Origin: Chryseobacterium shigense
GTDB taxonomy: Bacteria; Bacteroidota; Bacteroidia; Flavobacteriales; Weeksellaceae
Direction: 5' to 3'
Length of the DNA: 41,581 nucleotides
Assembly (NCBI RefSeq): GCF_900156575.1
Contig: NZ_FTNY01000011.1
Location: 1 to 41,581, forward strand
In this document: positions 17,631-25,610 of the stretch, piece by piece
How the letters are laid out: each line of letters opens with the position of its first letter
How positions within the stretch are numbered: the first letter of the stretch is position 1
Translations under genes and position numbers: made by a program
The notes under the pieces: generated by a model
The model's database searches: none
The model's input: only the letters and a program-made list of their open reading frames with translations
What the model was told of the DNA's origin: nothing

Positions 17631-18197
17631 ATGAAAAATACAATTATCTATATACTATTGTTTCTAACAACAATAGTTTCCTGCAAAGCACAACTCATTT
17701 CTCTAGATCAATTATCACAATGTGAAAGTGGAAATTGTCCAAATTATACATTCATAAAAGATACAAATAACCGATTAAATAAATTTGTGGGAATTTGGAA
17801 AGGTACATATTTAGATGGTAGAACTTATGAATTCCATTTTGCAAAAAAAAATGATTTTATCTTATATGGTGGGAAACCTAGAGATATGATTATAGGTCGG
17901 ATTTTGATAAAAGCAAATAACGGAACCGAATTAGAAAATACAATAAGTTCAACAAACGGACAAACTCACTTTAATGGTTTTGAATTTGATAAAAATTTGA
18001 TAAAATATCAAATGTACTATTCCGGCAATGCAGAATGTAATGACAAAGGACATGTTTATATCTCTTTTCCAGATCCAAATAATCTCAACCAGATGAGGTT
18101 AGTTTTTATTCAGGATATGGATATTATTGCAAGCTGTCCTGATGGATATAAAACCGTAATCCCTGATGCAAAAATATTATTATTGACCAAGCAGTAA
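17631..18197 (+). CDS. DUF6705-type lipoprotein of unknown function
   Basis: A 188-residue lipoprotein with lipobox TIVSC (Cys about 18). The sequence LNKFVGIWKGTYLDGRTYEF and the C-terminal ILLLTKQ match my recollection of the DUF6705 family, common and often multicopy in Chryseobacterium. No activity is known for it. Four conserved cysteines in the mature part (CESGNC and two later ones) could form disulfides. It starts 15 bases after the JAMM-like lipoprotein and ends 2 bases before the next gene. The base composition is visibly more A+T-rich than the flanking susCD remnants, which suggests an accessory cassette. Confidence 0.75.
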   Translation: MKNTIIYILLFLTTIVSCKAQLISLDQLSQCESGNCPNYTFIKDTNNRLNKFVGIWKGTYLDGRTYEFHFAKKNDFILYGGKPRDMIIGRILIKANNGTELENTISSTNGQTHFNGFEFDKNLIKYQMYYSGNAECNDKGHVYISFPDPNNLNQMRLVFIQDMDIIASCPDGYKTVIPDAKILLLTKQ

Positions 18198-18199
18198 AA

Positions 18200-18772
18200 A
18201 TGAGAAAAATAATTTTCGCACTTTTTATTTTAATAAGTAATTTTCTTTTATCTCAAAATCTATCTTCAAATATTGTTAAATATTATGAATTTAGTCTTTG
18301 TAATTCTCCACTTACAATAATTCTGCAGGAAAAGAAAAAGAATAAATATTCTGGTATTATTTATGCTTATCTAGAAAAAAAGAAAAAAAGAAGCTACAAA
18401 AAGATTAAAAAGAAAATAAAAATATCTTTTGAACAGGCTGAAAAAATTATTCTTGAATTGGAAAAAGCTAAAATAGACTTTATAAGTGAAAATTATGAGG
18501 ATTATAGCCTGGTTTATTTGGATGGAGATTATCTTTCTGTTAAATTGCTGAAATACAATAAAATATAAGAATATTCTTTTGATGAAATTTACCCATTAAG
18601 TTCTAAAAAAATAGAGAAAACACCTTTAAGATGTAAGGTTCAAAGTTGGTTAACAATTATAGATAATGAAATAAATTTGAAAGAACAACTTTTTAGAGTT
18701 AAAAATAAGCTGAGAAAAGGGACATACTGTTATGATAGTGGAATTAGCATACTATGTTTTAAGAAAAAATAA
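18200..18772 (+). pseudogene. Small secreted protein gene interrupted by an in-frame stop
   Basis: The first 122 codons encode a signal peptide (MRKIIFALFILI..., ending LLSQ) and a Lys-rich, A+T-rich chain. A TAA stops the frame at 18566-18568. The same frame then stays open for 67 more codons (starting EYSFDEIYPL, containing RCKVQSWLTIIDNEINL and ending CFKKK) to a second TAA at 18770-18772, directly before a terminator hairpin. An intact ancestor of about 190 residues with a single nonsense change is the simplest reading. A functional truncated 122-residue protein cannot be excluded. I do not recognise the family. It starts 2 bases after the DUF6705-type gene. Confidence 0.7.
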
Positions 18773-18774
18773 GC

Positions 18775-18801
18775 AGTCCCTCCGAAATTTTCGGAGGGAC
18801 T
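18775..18801 (+). terminator. Intrinsic terminator of the lipoprotein cassette
   Basis: A 13-bp near-perfect stem (18775-18787 with 18789-18801) lies right after the second stop of the broken gene and is followed by a short T-rich stretch. Its right arm merges into the first codons of SusC homology (GLSYN from about 18797), marking a join between two unrelated pieces of DNA. Confidence 0.75.
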
Positions 18802-19279
18802 TTCCTATAATATGACCTGGAAAAATTTCGACCTGAATGTATTCTTCCAGGGAGTTTACGGGAATAAGAGTTTCAACGGGATGAAGTTTGTTTCATTGAA
18901 TCCTGGTGGAACCGGGCAGAATTATAATATGGACCGGGATATCCTGAATGCCTGGACTCCGCAAAATACCAATATCAATATTCCAAGACTTGTCCATGGT
19001 GATCCAAGTGGGAATTATTCTAAAGTATCAGATTTCTACGTTGAGGACAGATCTTACCTTAAACTTAAAAACCTGACCATTGGCTATTCATTACCGAAAG
19101 ACATTTACAGCAGGATCAATGTGAACAGGCTGAGGATTTATGTGACCACCAACAACCTGTTTACCATTACAAAATATACCGGTTTTGATCCTGAAGTTGG
19201 AATGGATACCTACGGAGTGGACACCGGAAGATATCCACAGTCACGCTCATTTATTTTCGGAATAGAAGTGGGGTTATAA
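18797..19279 (+). pseudogene. C-terminal remnant of a SusC-family TonB-dependent transporter
   Basis: The frame encodes only the last ~160 residues of a SusC-type barrel (MTWKNFDLNVFFQG, YLKLKNLTIGYSLPKDI, RIYVTTNNLFTITKYTGFDP, ending FGIEVGL). Full-length members have about 1000 residues with signal peptide, plug and most of the barrel, all missing here. Homology begins at about 18797 inside the preceding terminator hairpin, so the 5' part was removed or replaced by the lipoprotein cassette. The stump cannot form a transporter. A decayed susD gene follows 23 bases later in the normal order. Confidence 0.9.
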
Positions 19280-19302
19280 TTTTAAACATAAAAAAGAATA
19301 AG

Positions 19303-20737
19303 ATGAAATTTTTCAATACAATAATTTTAGTGTCAGGAATATCCGTCCTTCTTTGGTCTTGTACCAATGAGCTGGATGTTCAGCCCGAAGGAACGCCGAC
19401 AGAAGCCAGTTTCTGCAAAACTGAAAATGATCTGGTAACCGGTGCTAATGCGATGTATAAACCTCTTTTTGATGGAGAATTTTACGGAAGAGGATTTTTC
19501 TGGTTCATCAATGCCAGTGATGATATGGTAACCGGAAGGGCGAAAAGTGAAGCCGATAATGCTAAAAATTTCAGCAGTAATTATATTGCGGCAGGTGATC
19601 TCGAAACCCAATGGAATAAAAGGTTTAATCTGATTGGTGTTGCCAACCGTGTGATCCGTAATGTGGATAATATTCAGGCTTCGGCAGCTGTTAAAAACAA
19701 ATATCTTGGAGAAGCTTTGTTTATGAGCAGCAGAATGTATTTCGAGCTAGCTTATAACTATGGTAATGAAAATTACAATTATATCGTGAACGATCTGAAG
19801 AAAGCTGCTGAATTACTTCCTTCTCAGGAAGAACTTTCTCCTAAAGATTATGGTAGACCCCATAAAGCTGCTGCTTGGGCGCTTCTGGCAAAGGTCTACC
19901 TTTTTATGGGAGACTGGAAGAACGCTGCATTCTGGGCTAATGAAGTCATGACCAAGGGAAACAGAAAACTGCTCGGGAACTTTTCAGATGTTTTTAAATC
20001 AGAGAATAATTACAGCTCAGAATACATCTGGTCCATTCCGGGTACACCTAAATTTACCTCTTGGGGAAGTATTCTTCCCGGCGTGATGCTTGAAAACAAA
20101 GGATGGGGAGAATATAACGGCTGGGGATATTTCCAACCGACAAAAGAATTATACGACGAATATGAAGCAGGAGACCAGAGAAGAAGTGCAACCATTTTGA
20201 AACTGGGAGATTCGTTCACTTTTAACGGAAAAACAAGAACGTATGCTTCTACGAATTCACTTACGGGTTACCTTATCAGTTTAATAAATACATGGATGCT
20301 TTCAAATATACGCTCAACAGTGGCCATGTAAGTGCGAATGGCGATTATCCGTGTACAGATCTGGCCGTTCCGATTATGCGTATTCAGAAGTGATCCTGAT
20401 TAAAGCAGAAGCTTTGCTCATGCAGTGTCAGAATGCTGATGTGGAAATTAATCTGATCAGAGTCCGTGCAGGATTGATACCAAAAACCGGATGTACACTG
20501 GCTGACCTGAAGCATGAAAGACGTTGTGAGCTGGCAGGCGAGTGGGCAGACCGACACCGAGACCTTGTCCGTTGGGGAGATGCTAAAAGTACCTATGCAA
20601 AAGCACTTCATGGTATCAATGGTAACTAAGTCTGGGCTCCGAGAAACTTCAACCCTGCAATACACAATGTATGGGCAGTTCCGCAGGTTGAAATTGTCAA
20701 CAGTCACGGCGTGATTAAGCAAAATGAAGGGTGGTAA
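19303..20737 (+). pseudogene. SusD/RagB-family lipoprotein gene, frameshifted and nonsense-mutated
   Basis: The gene starts normally with a lipobox (LLWSC) and TNELDVQPEG, with helical SusD segments through about residue 320. Around 20271-20277 the homologous frame changes (next piece QFNKYMDAFKYTL...DLAVPIMR). Around 20379-20381 it changes again (YSEVILIKAEALLMQ). Each is consistent with loss of one base. A TAA at 20627-20629 then interrupts the third piece, after which the typical C-terminus (VWAPRNFNPAIHNVWAVPQV, VEIVNSHGVI, NEGW) continues in frame to 20735-20737. Three independent lesions plus a decapitated susC partner mean the locus is dead. An intact copy would encode about 478 residues. 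Confidence 0.93.
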
Positions 20738-20757
20738 AATAGTAATATAGATACATG

Positions 20758-20796
20758 CTGTATCACCGTGTAAGCCGTGCAGTGATACGGTTTTTT
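20758..20796 (+). terminator. Hairpin with T-run between the susD remnant and the GDPD-phosphatase gene
   Basis: A 9-bp stem (20758-20766 with 20782-20790, one G-U pair) is followed by six T residues (20791-20796). It looks like an intrinsic terminator but ends only ~9 bases before the ATG of the next gene, with no space for a promoter in between. It may be a leaky terminator or attenuator controlling the downstream enzyme. Confidence 0.7.
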
Positions 20797-20805
20797 AATA
20801 GTATG

Positions 20806-22635
20806 ATGAAATTATCAAAAAAAATAGCCGTTGCACTGGCTTTGGGTCTGTTTGTTCAAAATCAGGCACAAAATTATCTCAGGTACACTGTAGGAAATGC
20901 CCATTCCCATAATGATTATCTTCAGGGAATTCCTTTCTGGCAGGCCTATTATGAAAACTTTGGTTCCATTGAAGCGGATGTTTTTTTAGTAAAAGGAAAG
21001 TTGTGCGTAGCCCACACAGAAAAGGAGTTGTTACCAGACCGAACACTTGAAAACCTTTATCTTGATCCTATATCGAGACAGATCAAAATCAATAAAGGAA
21101 ATATATATTCCGATCCCAATAAAAAACTACAGCTGCTTATCGATATCAAACAGGATTATAAAACGTCTCTCAGCGCACTGGTAAGTACTTTGAAGAAATA
21201 TTCTGAAATTACCGGTTGCCCGGGCATTAAAATTGTGATCACCGGAGGGCGACCTCAGCCGGGTGATTTTAAGAATTATCCAAATTATCTCTTTTTTGAT
21301 GGAGACTCTGATACGAATTATACCACCGATCAGCTGAAAAGAATAGGATTATTCAGTGCAGACTTTCAGGATCTGGTCAAATGGAACGGAAAAGGCATTC
21401 CAAGGGATGAAGAAACGGAAAAGATCAGGAGTGTTGTGGAAAAGGTGCATGCTCAAAAGAGGCCGATCCGCTTTTACGGAGCTCCGGATTTTACCAATGC
21501 CTGGGTGAATTTAATGGATCTTGATGTGGATTATATCAATACCGATCATATTTCTGATCTTAAAAAGTTCATCAATGCCATTCCTAAGAATTTTTATAAG
21601 AATTCCAGGGCGTATGAGGTGTACAAACCAACCTATAAAACAGATAAAGCCAGTAAGAAGGTTAAAAATATTATTCTCCTGATTCCTGACGGAACTTCAC
21701 TCCCTCAGTATTATGCTGCTTTTACAGCGAACAAAGGCAATCTGAATGTTTTTAATATGAAATCTACGGGGATGTCCAAAACCAATTCTTCCAATGCCTA
21801 CATTACAGATTCCGCGCCGGGATCTACGGCATTTGCTGCAGGGGTTAAAACTAAAAATACATTTGTCGGGGTAGATGATACAGGAAAAGCTCTGGCTCAG
21901 ATTCCTGATATCATTGCGGCGAAAGGGATGGTTTCAGGATTAATTTCCACGGGAGATGTTACGGATGCCACACCTGCGGATTTCTATGCTCATTCAGACA
22001 ACAGAAACAATTCGGAGTCCATCCTCAAAGATTTCGTCAATTCTAAAACTAAAATTTTAATTGGAGGACCTACGAACGGGTTGAGCGGGAAAAATATACA
22101 AATGATCAAAGATGCTAAGATCGGTTTCTGTCAGGATCTGAAATCAGCCAGTACAATAAGCGGCCGGAAGTTGGTGATCGATCCTCTGGCCTCACAGGGA
22201 ATCCGTAACGGAAGGGAAAACTGGCTGGCTGAGGCTTTTGATCTTACCTTAAATGATTTGAAAGAAAATAAGAAAGGATTCTTTATGATGGTGGAAGCTT
22301 CTCAGACCGACGGAGGAGGACATCATAATAATCTGGAGCAGCTGATCACTGAATTGCTGGATTTTGATCATGTGGTAGGAAAAGCGATGAGGTTTGCAGA
22401 TGAAAATAAAGAAACTTTGGTCATCGTTGTCGGAGATCATGAAACCGGAGGATTGACGCTTTTGGATGGAAGCCTTAAAGAAGGTTGGGTTCTGGGAAAT
22501 TTCAGTACGAATGATCACACCTCAATTCCATCCAGTGTATTTGCTTACGGGCCCAATTCCCAGAAGTTCACCGGACTGTTTGAAAATACGGAGATCTTTA
22601 ATAAGATATTGGAAGCTTATGGTATCCGCCGGTAA
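20806..22635 (+). CDS. Two-domain exported enzyme: glycerophosphodiesterase/PI-PLC-like domain fused to alkaline phosphatase
   Basis: About 609 residues from the ATG at 20806 (20803 is an equal alternative; a start at 20755 would fall in the terminator hairpin). A signal peptide ends NQAQ. The N-terminal domain (about 25-265) has HSHNDYL, an EADVFL pair of acidic residues and VAH, as in GDPD/PI-PLC-like TIM barrels. The C-terminal domain (about 285-605) is alkaline phosphatase, with ITDSAPGSTAFAAGVKT holding the nucleophilic Ser, and GDVTDATPADF, EASQTDGGGHHNN, GDHETGG and NDHTS for metals. One chain could release a phosphomonoester from a diester and then free phosphate. It follows a ruined SusCD pair; how it is now expressed is uncertain. 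Confidence 0.9.
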   Translation: MKLSKKIAVALALGLFVQNQAQNYLRYTVGNAHSHNDYLQGIPFWQAYYENFGSIEADVFLVKGKLCVAHTEKELLPDRTLENLYLDPISRQIKINKGNIYSDPNKKLQLLIDIKQDYKTSLSALVSTLKKYSEITGCPGIKIVITGGRPQPGDFKNYPNYLFFDGDSDTNYTTDQLKRIGLFSADFQDLVKWNGKGIPRDEETEKIRSVVEKVHAQKRPIRFYGAPDFTNAWVNLMDLDVDYINTDHISDLKKFINAIPKNFYKNSRAYEVYKPTYKTDKASKKVKNIILLIPDGTSLPQYYAAFTANKGNLNVFNMKSTGMSKTNSSNAYITDSAPGSTAFAAGVKTKNTFVGVDDTGKALAQIPDIIAAKGMVSGLISTGDVTDATPADFYAHSDNRNNSESILKDFVNSKTKILIGGPTNGLSGKNIQMIKDAKIGFCQDLKSASTISGRKLVIDPLASQGIRNGRENWLAEAFDLTLNDLKENKKGFFMMVEASQTDGGGHHNNLEQLITELLDFDHVVGKAMRFADENKETLVIVVGDHETGGLTLLDGSLKEGWVLGNFSTNDHTSIPSSVFAYGPNSQKFTGLFENTEIFNKILEAYGIRR

Positions 22636-22650
22636 AAGACGTTTATAAAT

Positions 22651-22671
22651 TGTGGATAACTATGTGGATAA
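22651..22671 (-). other. Two exact DnaA-box-like 9-mers in tandem
   Basis: TGTGGATAA occurs at 22651-22659 and again at 22663-22671, i.e. the consensus DnaA box TTATCCACA twice on the minus strand, 12 bases apart. They lie in the 100-base gap between convergent genes. No dnaA gene or other origin feature is nearby. Confidence 0.45.
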
Positions 22672-22695
22672 GTAGGTGAGTAAAAATAAATAGAA

Positions 22696-22722
22696 ATGGA
22701 CAGAATAAAATATTCTGCCCAT
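22696..22722 (-). terminator. Terminator between convergent genes
   Basis: A 12-bp stem with one mismatch (around 22696-22707 and 22711-22722), followed on the minus strand by a U-rich TCTATTTATTTTTA. It fits termination of the minus-strand secreted-protein gene at 22737 and may also serve the plus-strand phosphatase gene. Confidence 0.65.
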
Positions 22723-22736
22723 TATGTTGTTGATTA

Positions 22737-23411
22737 TCAGTAATAAATATCCTTTTTTAAACCAGGGATTTTAAATTTGTTTTCCCCAATCCTGAAATTG
22801 TTCATTTTGATCAGAGTCTTAAACGGATGTAGCAATTCCTTGTGAATATCTTCTGGGATTACTTTTTCCTCCTCATCACAGGACGAATATTCTTCATCTA
22901 CAATTACTTTCCCTGTTGAAAAGTTGATCTCGTTCAGAATATTGAAATCGCAGGTATCTTCAAATCTGTCATGGGAACCGATGAGGTAAAAATCACCGTT
23001 CTGAAATCTGAAAGTATGTTTGTAAGTCTGTGTATGCCTCGAATTTGTATTGAATATTTGCGTAATAGAAAGACTGTTATTTTTGACGGATATTTCAGGA
23101 GGAGCATTATCCTCCGAATAAAAGCCCATTCCGCTGGAAAAAAGAACCGTATTGTTTTCCTTCCATATCTTCAGTTTTCCGTCTCTATTTTTTAAGATAA
23201 AAAATGATCTCAGGAAATCATCACGATCGTCAAGATTTGTTTTTTTATCTGTATTGAAAATGAGTATCGTTTCATCTTTTCCGTCTTTGTCCAGATCGCC
23301 TTTAGCTTCAGCTATTTTTTGATAGCCTTTCGGAACAGAGAAATCTTTCAGGTTTTGAGCGTGCCAACCTGCGATGAAAAGTGAAGTGGTAAGACAGAGA
23401 AGCTTTTTCAT
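22737..23411 (-). CDS. Secreted protein of unknown function with an FG-GAP/EF-hand-like motif
   Basis: A 224-residue exported protein with signal peptide ending GWHAQ (about 19). A Ca-binding-like repeat GDLDKDGKDETILIF (about 38-52) resembles the short Asp-rich loops of VCBS/FG-GAP proteins. Two cysteines flank an acidic segment (CDFNILN and SSCDEEEK). No catalytic signature is seen and I cannot name the family. It starts 15 bases after a second small secreted protein and is probably the last gene of the aroA-containing run. Confidence 0.7.
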   Translation of the reverse strand: MKKLLCLTTSLFIAGWHAQNLKDFSVPKGYQKIAEAKGDLDKDGKDETILIFNTDKKTNLDDRDDFLRSFFILKNRDGKLKIWKENNTVLFSSGMGFYSEDNAPPEISVKNNSLSITQIFNTNSRHTQTYKHTFRFQNGDFYLIGSHDRFEDTCDFNILNEINFSTGKVIVDEEYSSCDEEEKVIPEDIHKELLHPFKTLIKMNNFRIGENKFKIPGLKKDIYY

Positions 23412-23426
23412 TGAACGGCATTAAAA

Positions 23427-23912
23427 CTATAACCCAAAATCTTCTTTCTTGACCTCTGTGTCTTCCAGATGGCACATGCAGCCTTTAATCGTTTTATAAA
23501 CGCCTGAGATTTCAGTTTCTTTACCTTTACTGTCAGTGACTGTGATGCCTGTAGAAAACGATTCATTTTCTGCATCATAGGTTCTGAACAATTGATACTT
23601 GTAATTATTCTTTGAAAATGACAAATAGTTGAGGTCCATACCTGCATTCTGCTTTCCGCCTCCTCTGTGGTAAGAATTGTAGGTAAACTGTTTCCAGCTG
23701 TCCTTCGTCCTTGAATTGGGAAACTCCATTTCTACATGGTCTTTGCTTCCAAATCGATACTGAATATAACCATTCTTTTTATCTTTCACCAAAGACATTT
23801 TCTTCCCGTTTTTTGTATCAAACGAAAAAATAGTTTCCTCATTAGGTAAAAGATATTGCGCTGAAAAAGCCAGCGGGATCATTAAAGCAAAAAACAGAAA
23901 AGAATTTCTCAT
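23427..23912 (-). CDS. Small secreted protein of unknown function
   Basis: About 161 residues from the ATG at 23912. The six-codon extension upstream would need a TTG start and spoils the signal peptide. The signal peptide is MRNSFLFFALMIPLAFSAQ. The mature chain is Lys/Asn/Tyr-rich with predicted beta pattern and a CMC pair near the C-terminus (KGCMCHLEDTE). No family is recognised. It lies 60 bases downstream of aroA and 15 bases upstream of another small secreted protein; linkage to aroA is probably incidental. Confidence 0.7.
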   Translation of the reverse strand: MRNSFLFFALMIPLAFSAQYLLPNEETIFSFDTKNGKKMSLVKDKKNGYIQYRFGSKDHVEMEFPNSRTKDSWKQFTYNSYHRGGGKQNAGMDLNYLSFSKNNYKYQLFRTYDAENESFSTGITVTDSKGKETEISGVYKTIKGCMCHLEDTEVKKEDFGL

Positions 23913-23971
23913 AAGACCGGTATATTTCAAATTACAACATTATTAAATCAACACATCAATACATTACCTGA

Positions 23972-25195
23972 TTAACGGATCATGACGTCATCAAGATCTT
24001 TCCAGAACATCGGATAGGATTTTTCCACTACGTCTTCCTCTTCAATATTGAGTTCTTTAATGAGGCAGAACGGGGCAAAACTCATAGCCATCCTGTGATC
24101 CTGGTAAGTTCTGATGGAAATATTTTCTTCCGGTTCTCCAAAACTGACTGATTTGATGGTAAGGTCTGTGATCTCTGTCTCGGTACCCAGTTTTTTCAGC
24201 TCATTATATAAAGCCTGAAGTCTGTCCGTTTCTTTTACCCTTAAAGTTCCCAGTCCGGAAATTTCGAAAGGAATTTTTAATGCTGCGGCCGTTACGCAAA
24301 GGGTTTGGGCGATATCCGGGCAGTTGTTCATATCCAGAACAATTTTTTCCGGGAAAGAAAAGCCAGGTTCGGGTACAAGGGTAAGTTGATGCTCGTCTTC
24401 CGTGAAGCTGGTCTTGATGCCAAAAAAGTCTTCATAGATCTTGGCAATTGCAGAATCCCCCTGAGTAGAAGCTTTGTAAAAACTTTTCAGGTGGATGGTT
24501 TCTCTTCCCAGTGCACAGATAGAGTAGAAGTAAGAAGCAGAACTCCAGTCGCTTTCCACTTCATAATTTACGGTAGCCGACTCGCTGTTCACCTGAAATG
24601 GCTCCACTTTAATGGTATTTCCTTCAAAGCTGTTTTTAATTCCGAATTTGGTAAGAATATCCAGCGTCATTTCGATATAGGATCTTGAAGTGATTTTTCC
24701 CACCAGATTAATTTCCAGTCCGTTTTCCAGTTTCCCGGCAATCAGAAGGAGAGAGGTGATAAACTGGCTGGATATAGTAGCCGGGACATTCACCTGCTTT
24801 TGGGTAATCTTCTTTCCGGCAATCTTCAAAGGTGGGAAACCTTCGTTTTCTAAATATTCAATTTCTACCCCCAGATCTCTTAGGGCACTTACGAGATTTT
24901 TGATCGGCCTTTCCTTCATTCTTTTGGATCCTGTAAGAACGGTAGTTTTTCCTTCAAAAATAGAATAATAAGAGGCGAGGAAACGCATAGCGGTTCCTGC
25001 ATGGTGGATGTCGACGGTTTCCGTATTTTCAGACAGGGCTTTTTTCAGCAACTGCGTATCCTGAGAATTGGATAGATTCCCGATCTGTATGTTTTTGAAT
25101 AAACTTTCCAAAATCAACAAACGATTCGAAATACTTTTCGAACCGCTGATCTGAACTGTTTTATCTGCTGATAATTTTGATTTTTCTAACTTCAT
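23972..25195 (-). CDS. aroA: 3-phosphoshikimate 1-carboxyvinyltransferase (EPSP synthase)
   Basis: A 407-residue cytoplasmic enzyme joining phosphoenolpyruvate to shikimate-3-phosphate in chorismate synthesis. Family motifs are present in order: SKSISNRLLI near the N-terminus, GTAMRFL (the GTA...R PEP-binding stretch), LTGSKRMKERPI, RVKETDRL and YQDHRMAMSFA near the C-terminus. It is slightly shorter than the usual ~425 residues but nothing essential appears missing. The 88-base gap to the upstream MazG-like gene is filled by a heptamer repeat that can fold into a hairpin. Confidence 0.96.
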   Translation of the reverse strand: MKLEKSKLSADKTVQISGSKSISNRLLILESLFKNIQIGNLSNSQDTQLLKKALSENTETVDIHHAGTAMRFLASYYSIFEGKTTVLTGSKRMKERPIKNLVSALRDLGVEIEYLENEGFPPLKIAGKKITQKQVNVPATISSQFITSLLLIAGKLENGLEINLVGKITSRSYIEMTLDILTKFGIKNSFEGNTIKVEPFQVNSESATVNYEVESDWSSASYFYSICALGRETIHLKSFYKASTQGDSAIAKIYEDFFGIKTSFTEDEHQLTLVPEPGFSFPEKIVLDMNNCPDIAQTLCVTAAALKIPFEISGLGTLRVKETDRLQALYNELKKLGTETEITDLTIKSVSFGEPEENISIRTYQDHRMAMSFAPFCLIKELNIEEEDVVEKSYPMFWKDLDDVMIR

Positions 25196-25205
25196 TGTTT
25201 CTTCA

Positions 25206-25283
25206 GATTAAAGACATCAGATGACAGGCATCAGACAACAGACCTGTCATAAGTCTGATATCTGGTGTCTACTATCTAGCATC
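25206..25283. repeat. Heptamer-periodic opposed-arm intergenic repeat, copy 2
   Basis: From 25206 the plus strand reads as exact 7-nt units GATTAAA, GACATCA, GATGACA, GGCATCA, GACAACA, GACCTGT. From 25249 to 25283 it reads ATAAGTC, TGATATC, TGGTGTC, TACTATC, TAGCATC, the complementary orientation. An 8-bp perfect stem (25221-25228 with 25243-25250) forms at the centre. It fills the space between the MazG-like gene and aroA. Confidence 0.75.
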
Positions 25284-25610
25284 TTATTTTAACTTCTCAT
25301 TATTCTGGTGCCGCTCTTTATCGCGGTCAGTTTTAATCTTCATTTTTTTGTCGAAAGCATCCTGCAAATTGACTCCGGTTTGATTGGCCAGACATAACGT
25401 TACAAACAATACGTCTGCCAGCTCTTCCCCAAGGTCTTTGCTTTTATCACTTTCTTTCTCACTCTGTTCGCCATATCGTCTGGCTATGATTCTGGCTACT
25501 TCGCCTACCTCTTCGGTCAGCATAGCCATATTGGTCAGTTCATTAAAATAGCGGACACCAATGGTTTTGATCCATTCGTCGACCTGCTGTTGCAGTTGTG
25601 TGATTTCCAT
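25284..25610 (-). CDS. MazG-like nucleotide pyrophosphohydrolase
   Basis: A 108-residue protein of the all-alpha NTP pyrophosphatase superfamily, which hydrolyses (d)NTPs to monophosphates, usually as house-cleaning. The metal-binding signature is visible as EEVGE (about 33-37) and GEELADVLF (about 61-69), i.e. E-x-x-E...E-x-x-D. The length fits single-domain MazG proteins. The start codon overlaps the stop of the upstream beta-helix lipoprotein gene by 1 base (TAATG), so they are translationally coupled. Confidence 0.9.
   Translation of the reverse strand: MEITQLQQQVDEWIKTIGVRYFNELTNMAMLTEEVGEVARIIARRYGEQSEKESDKSKDLGEELADVLFVTLCLANQTGVNLQDAFDKKMKIKTDRDKERHQNNEKLK

Noticed and set aside
20755..20805. 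Upstream start for the GDPD-phosphatase gene
   Set aside because: It would begin inside the hairpin at 20758-20790 and hide the signal peptide behind 16 extra residues.
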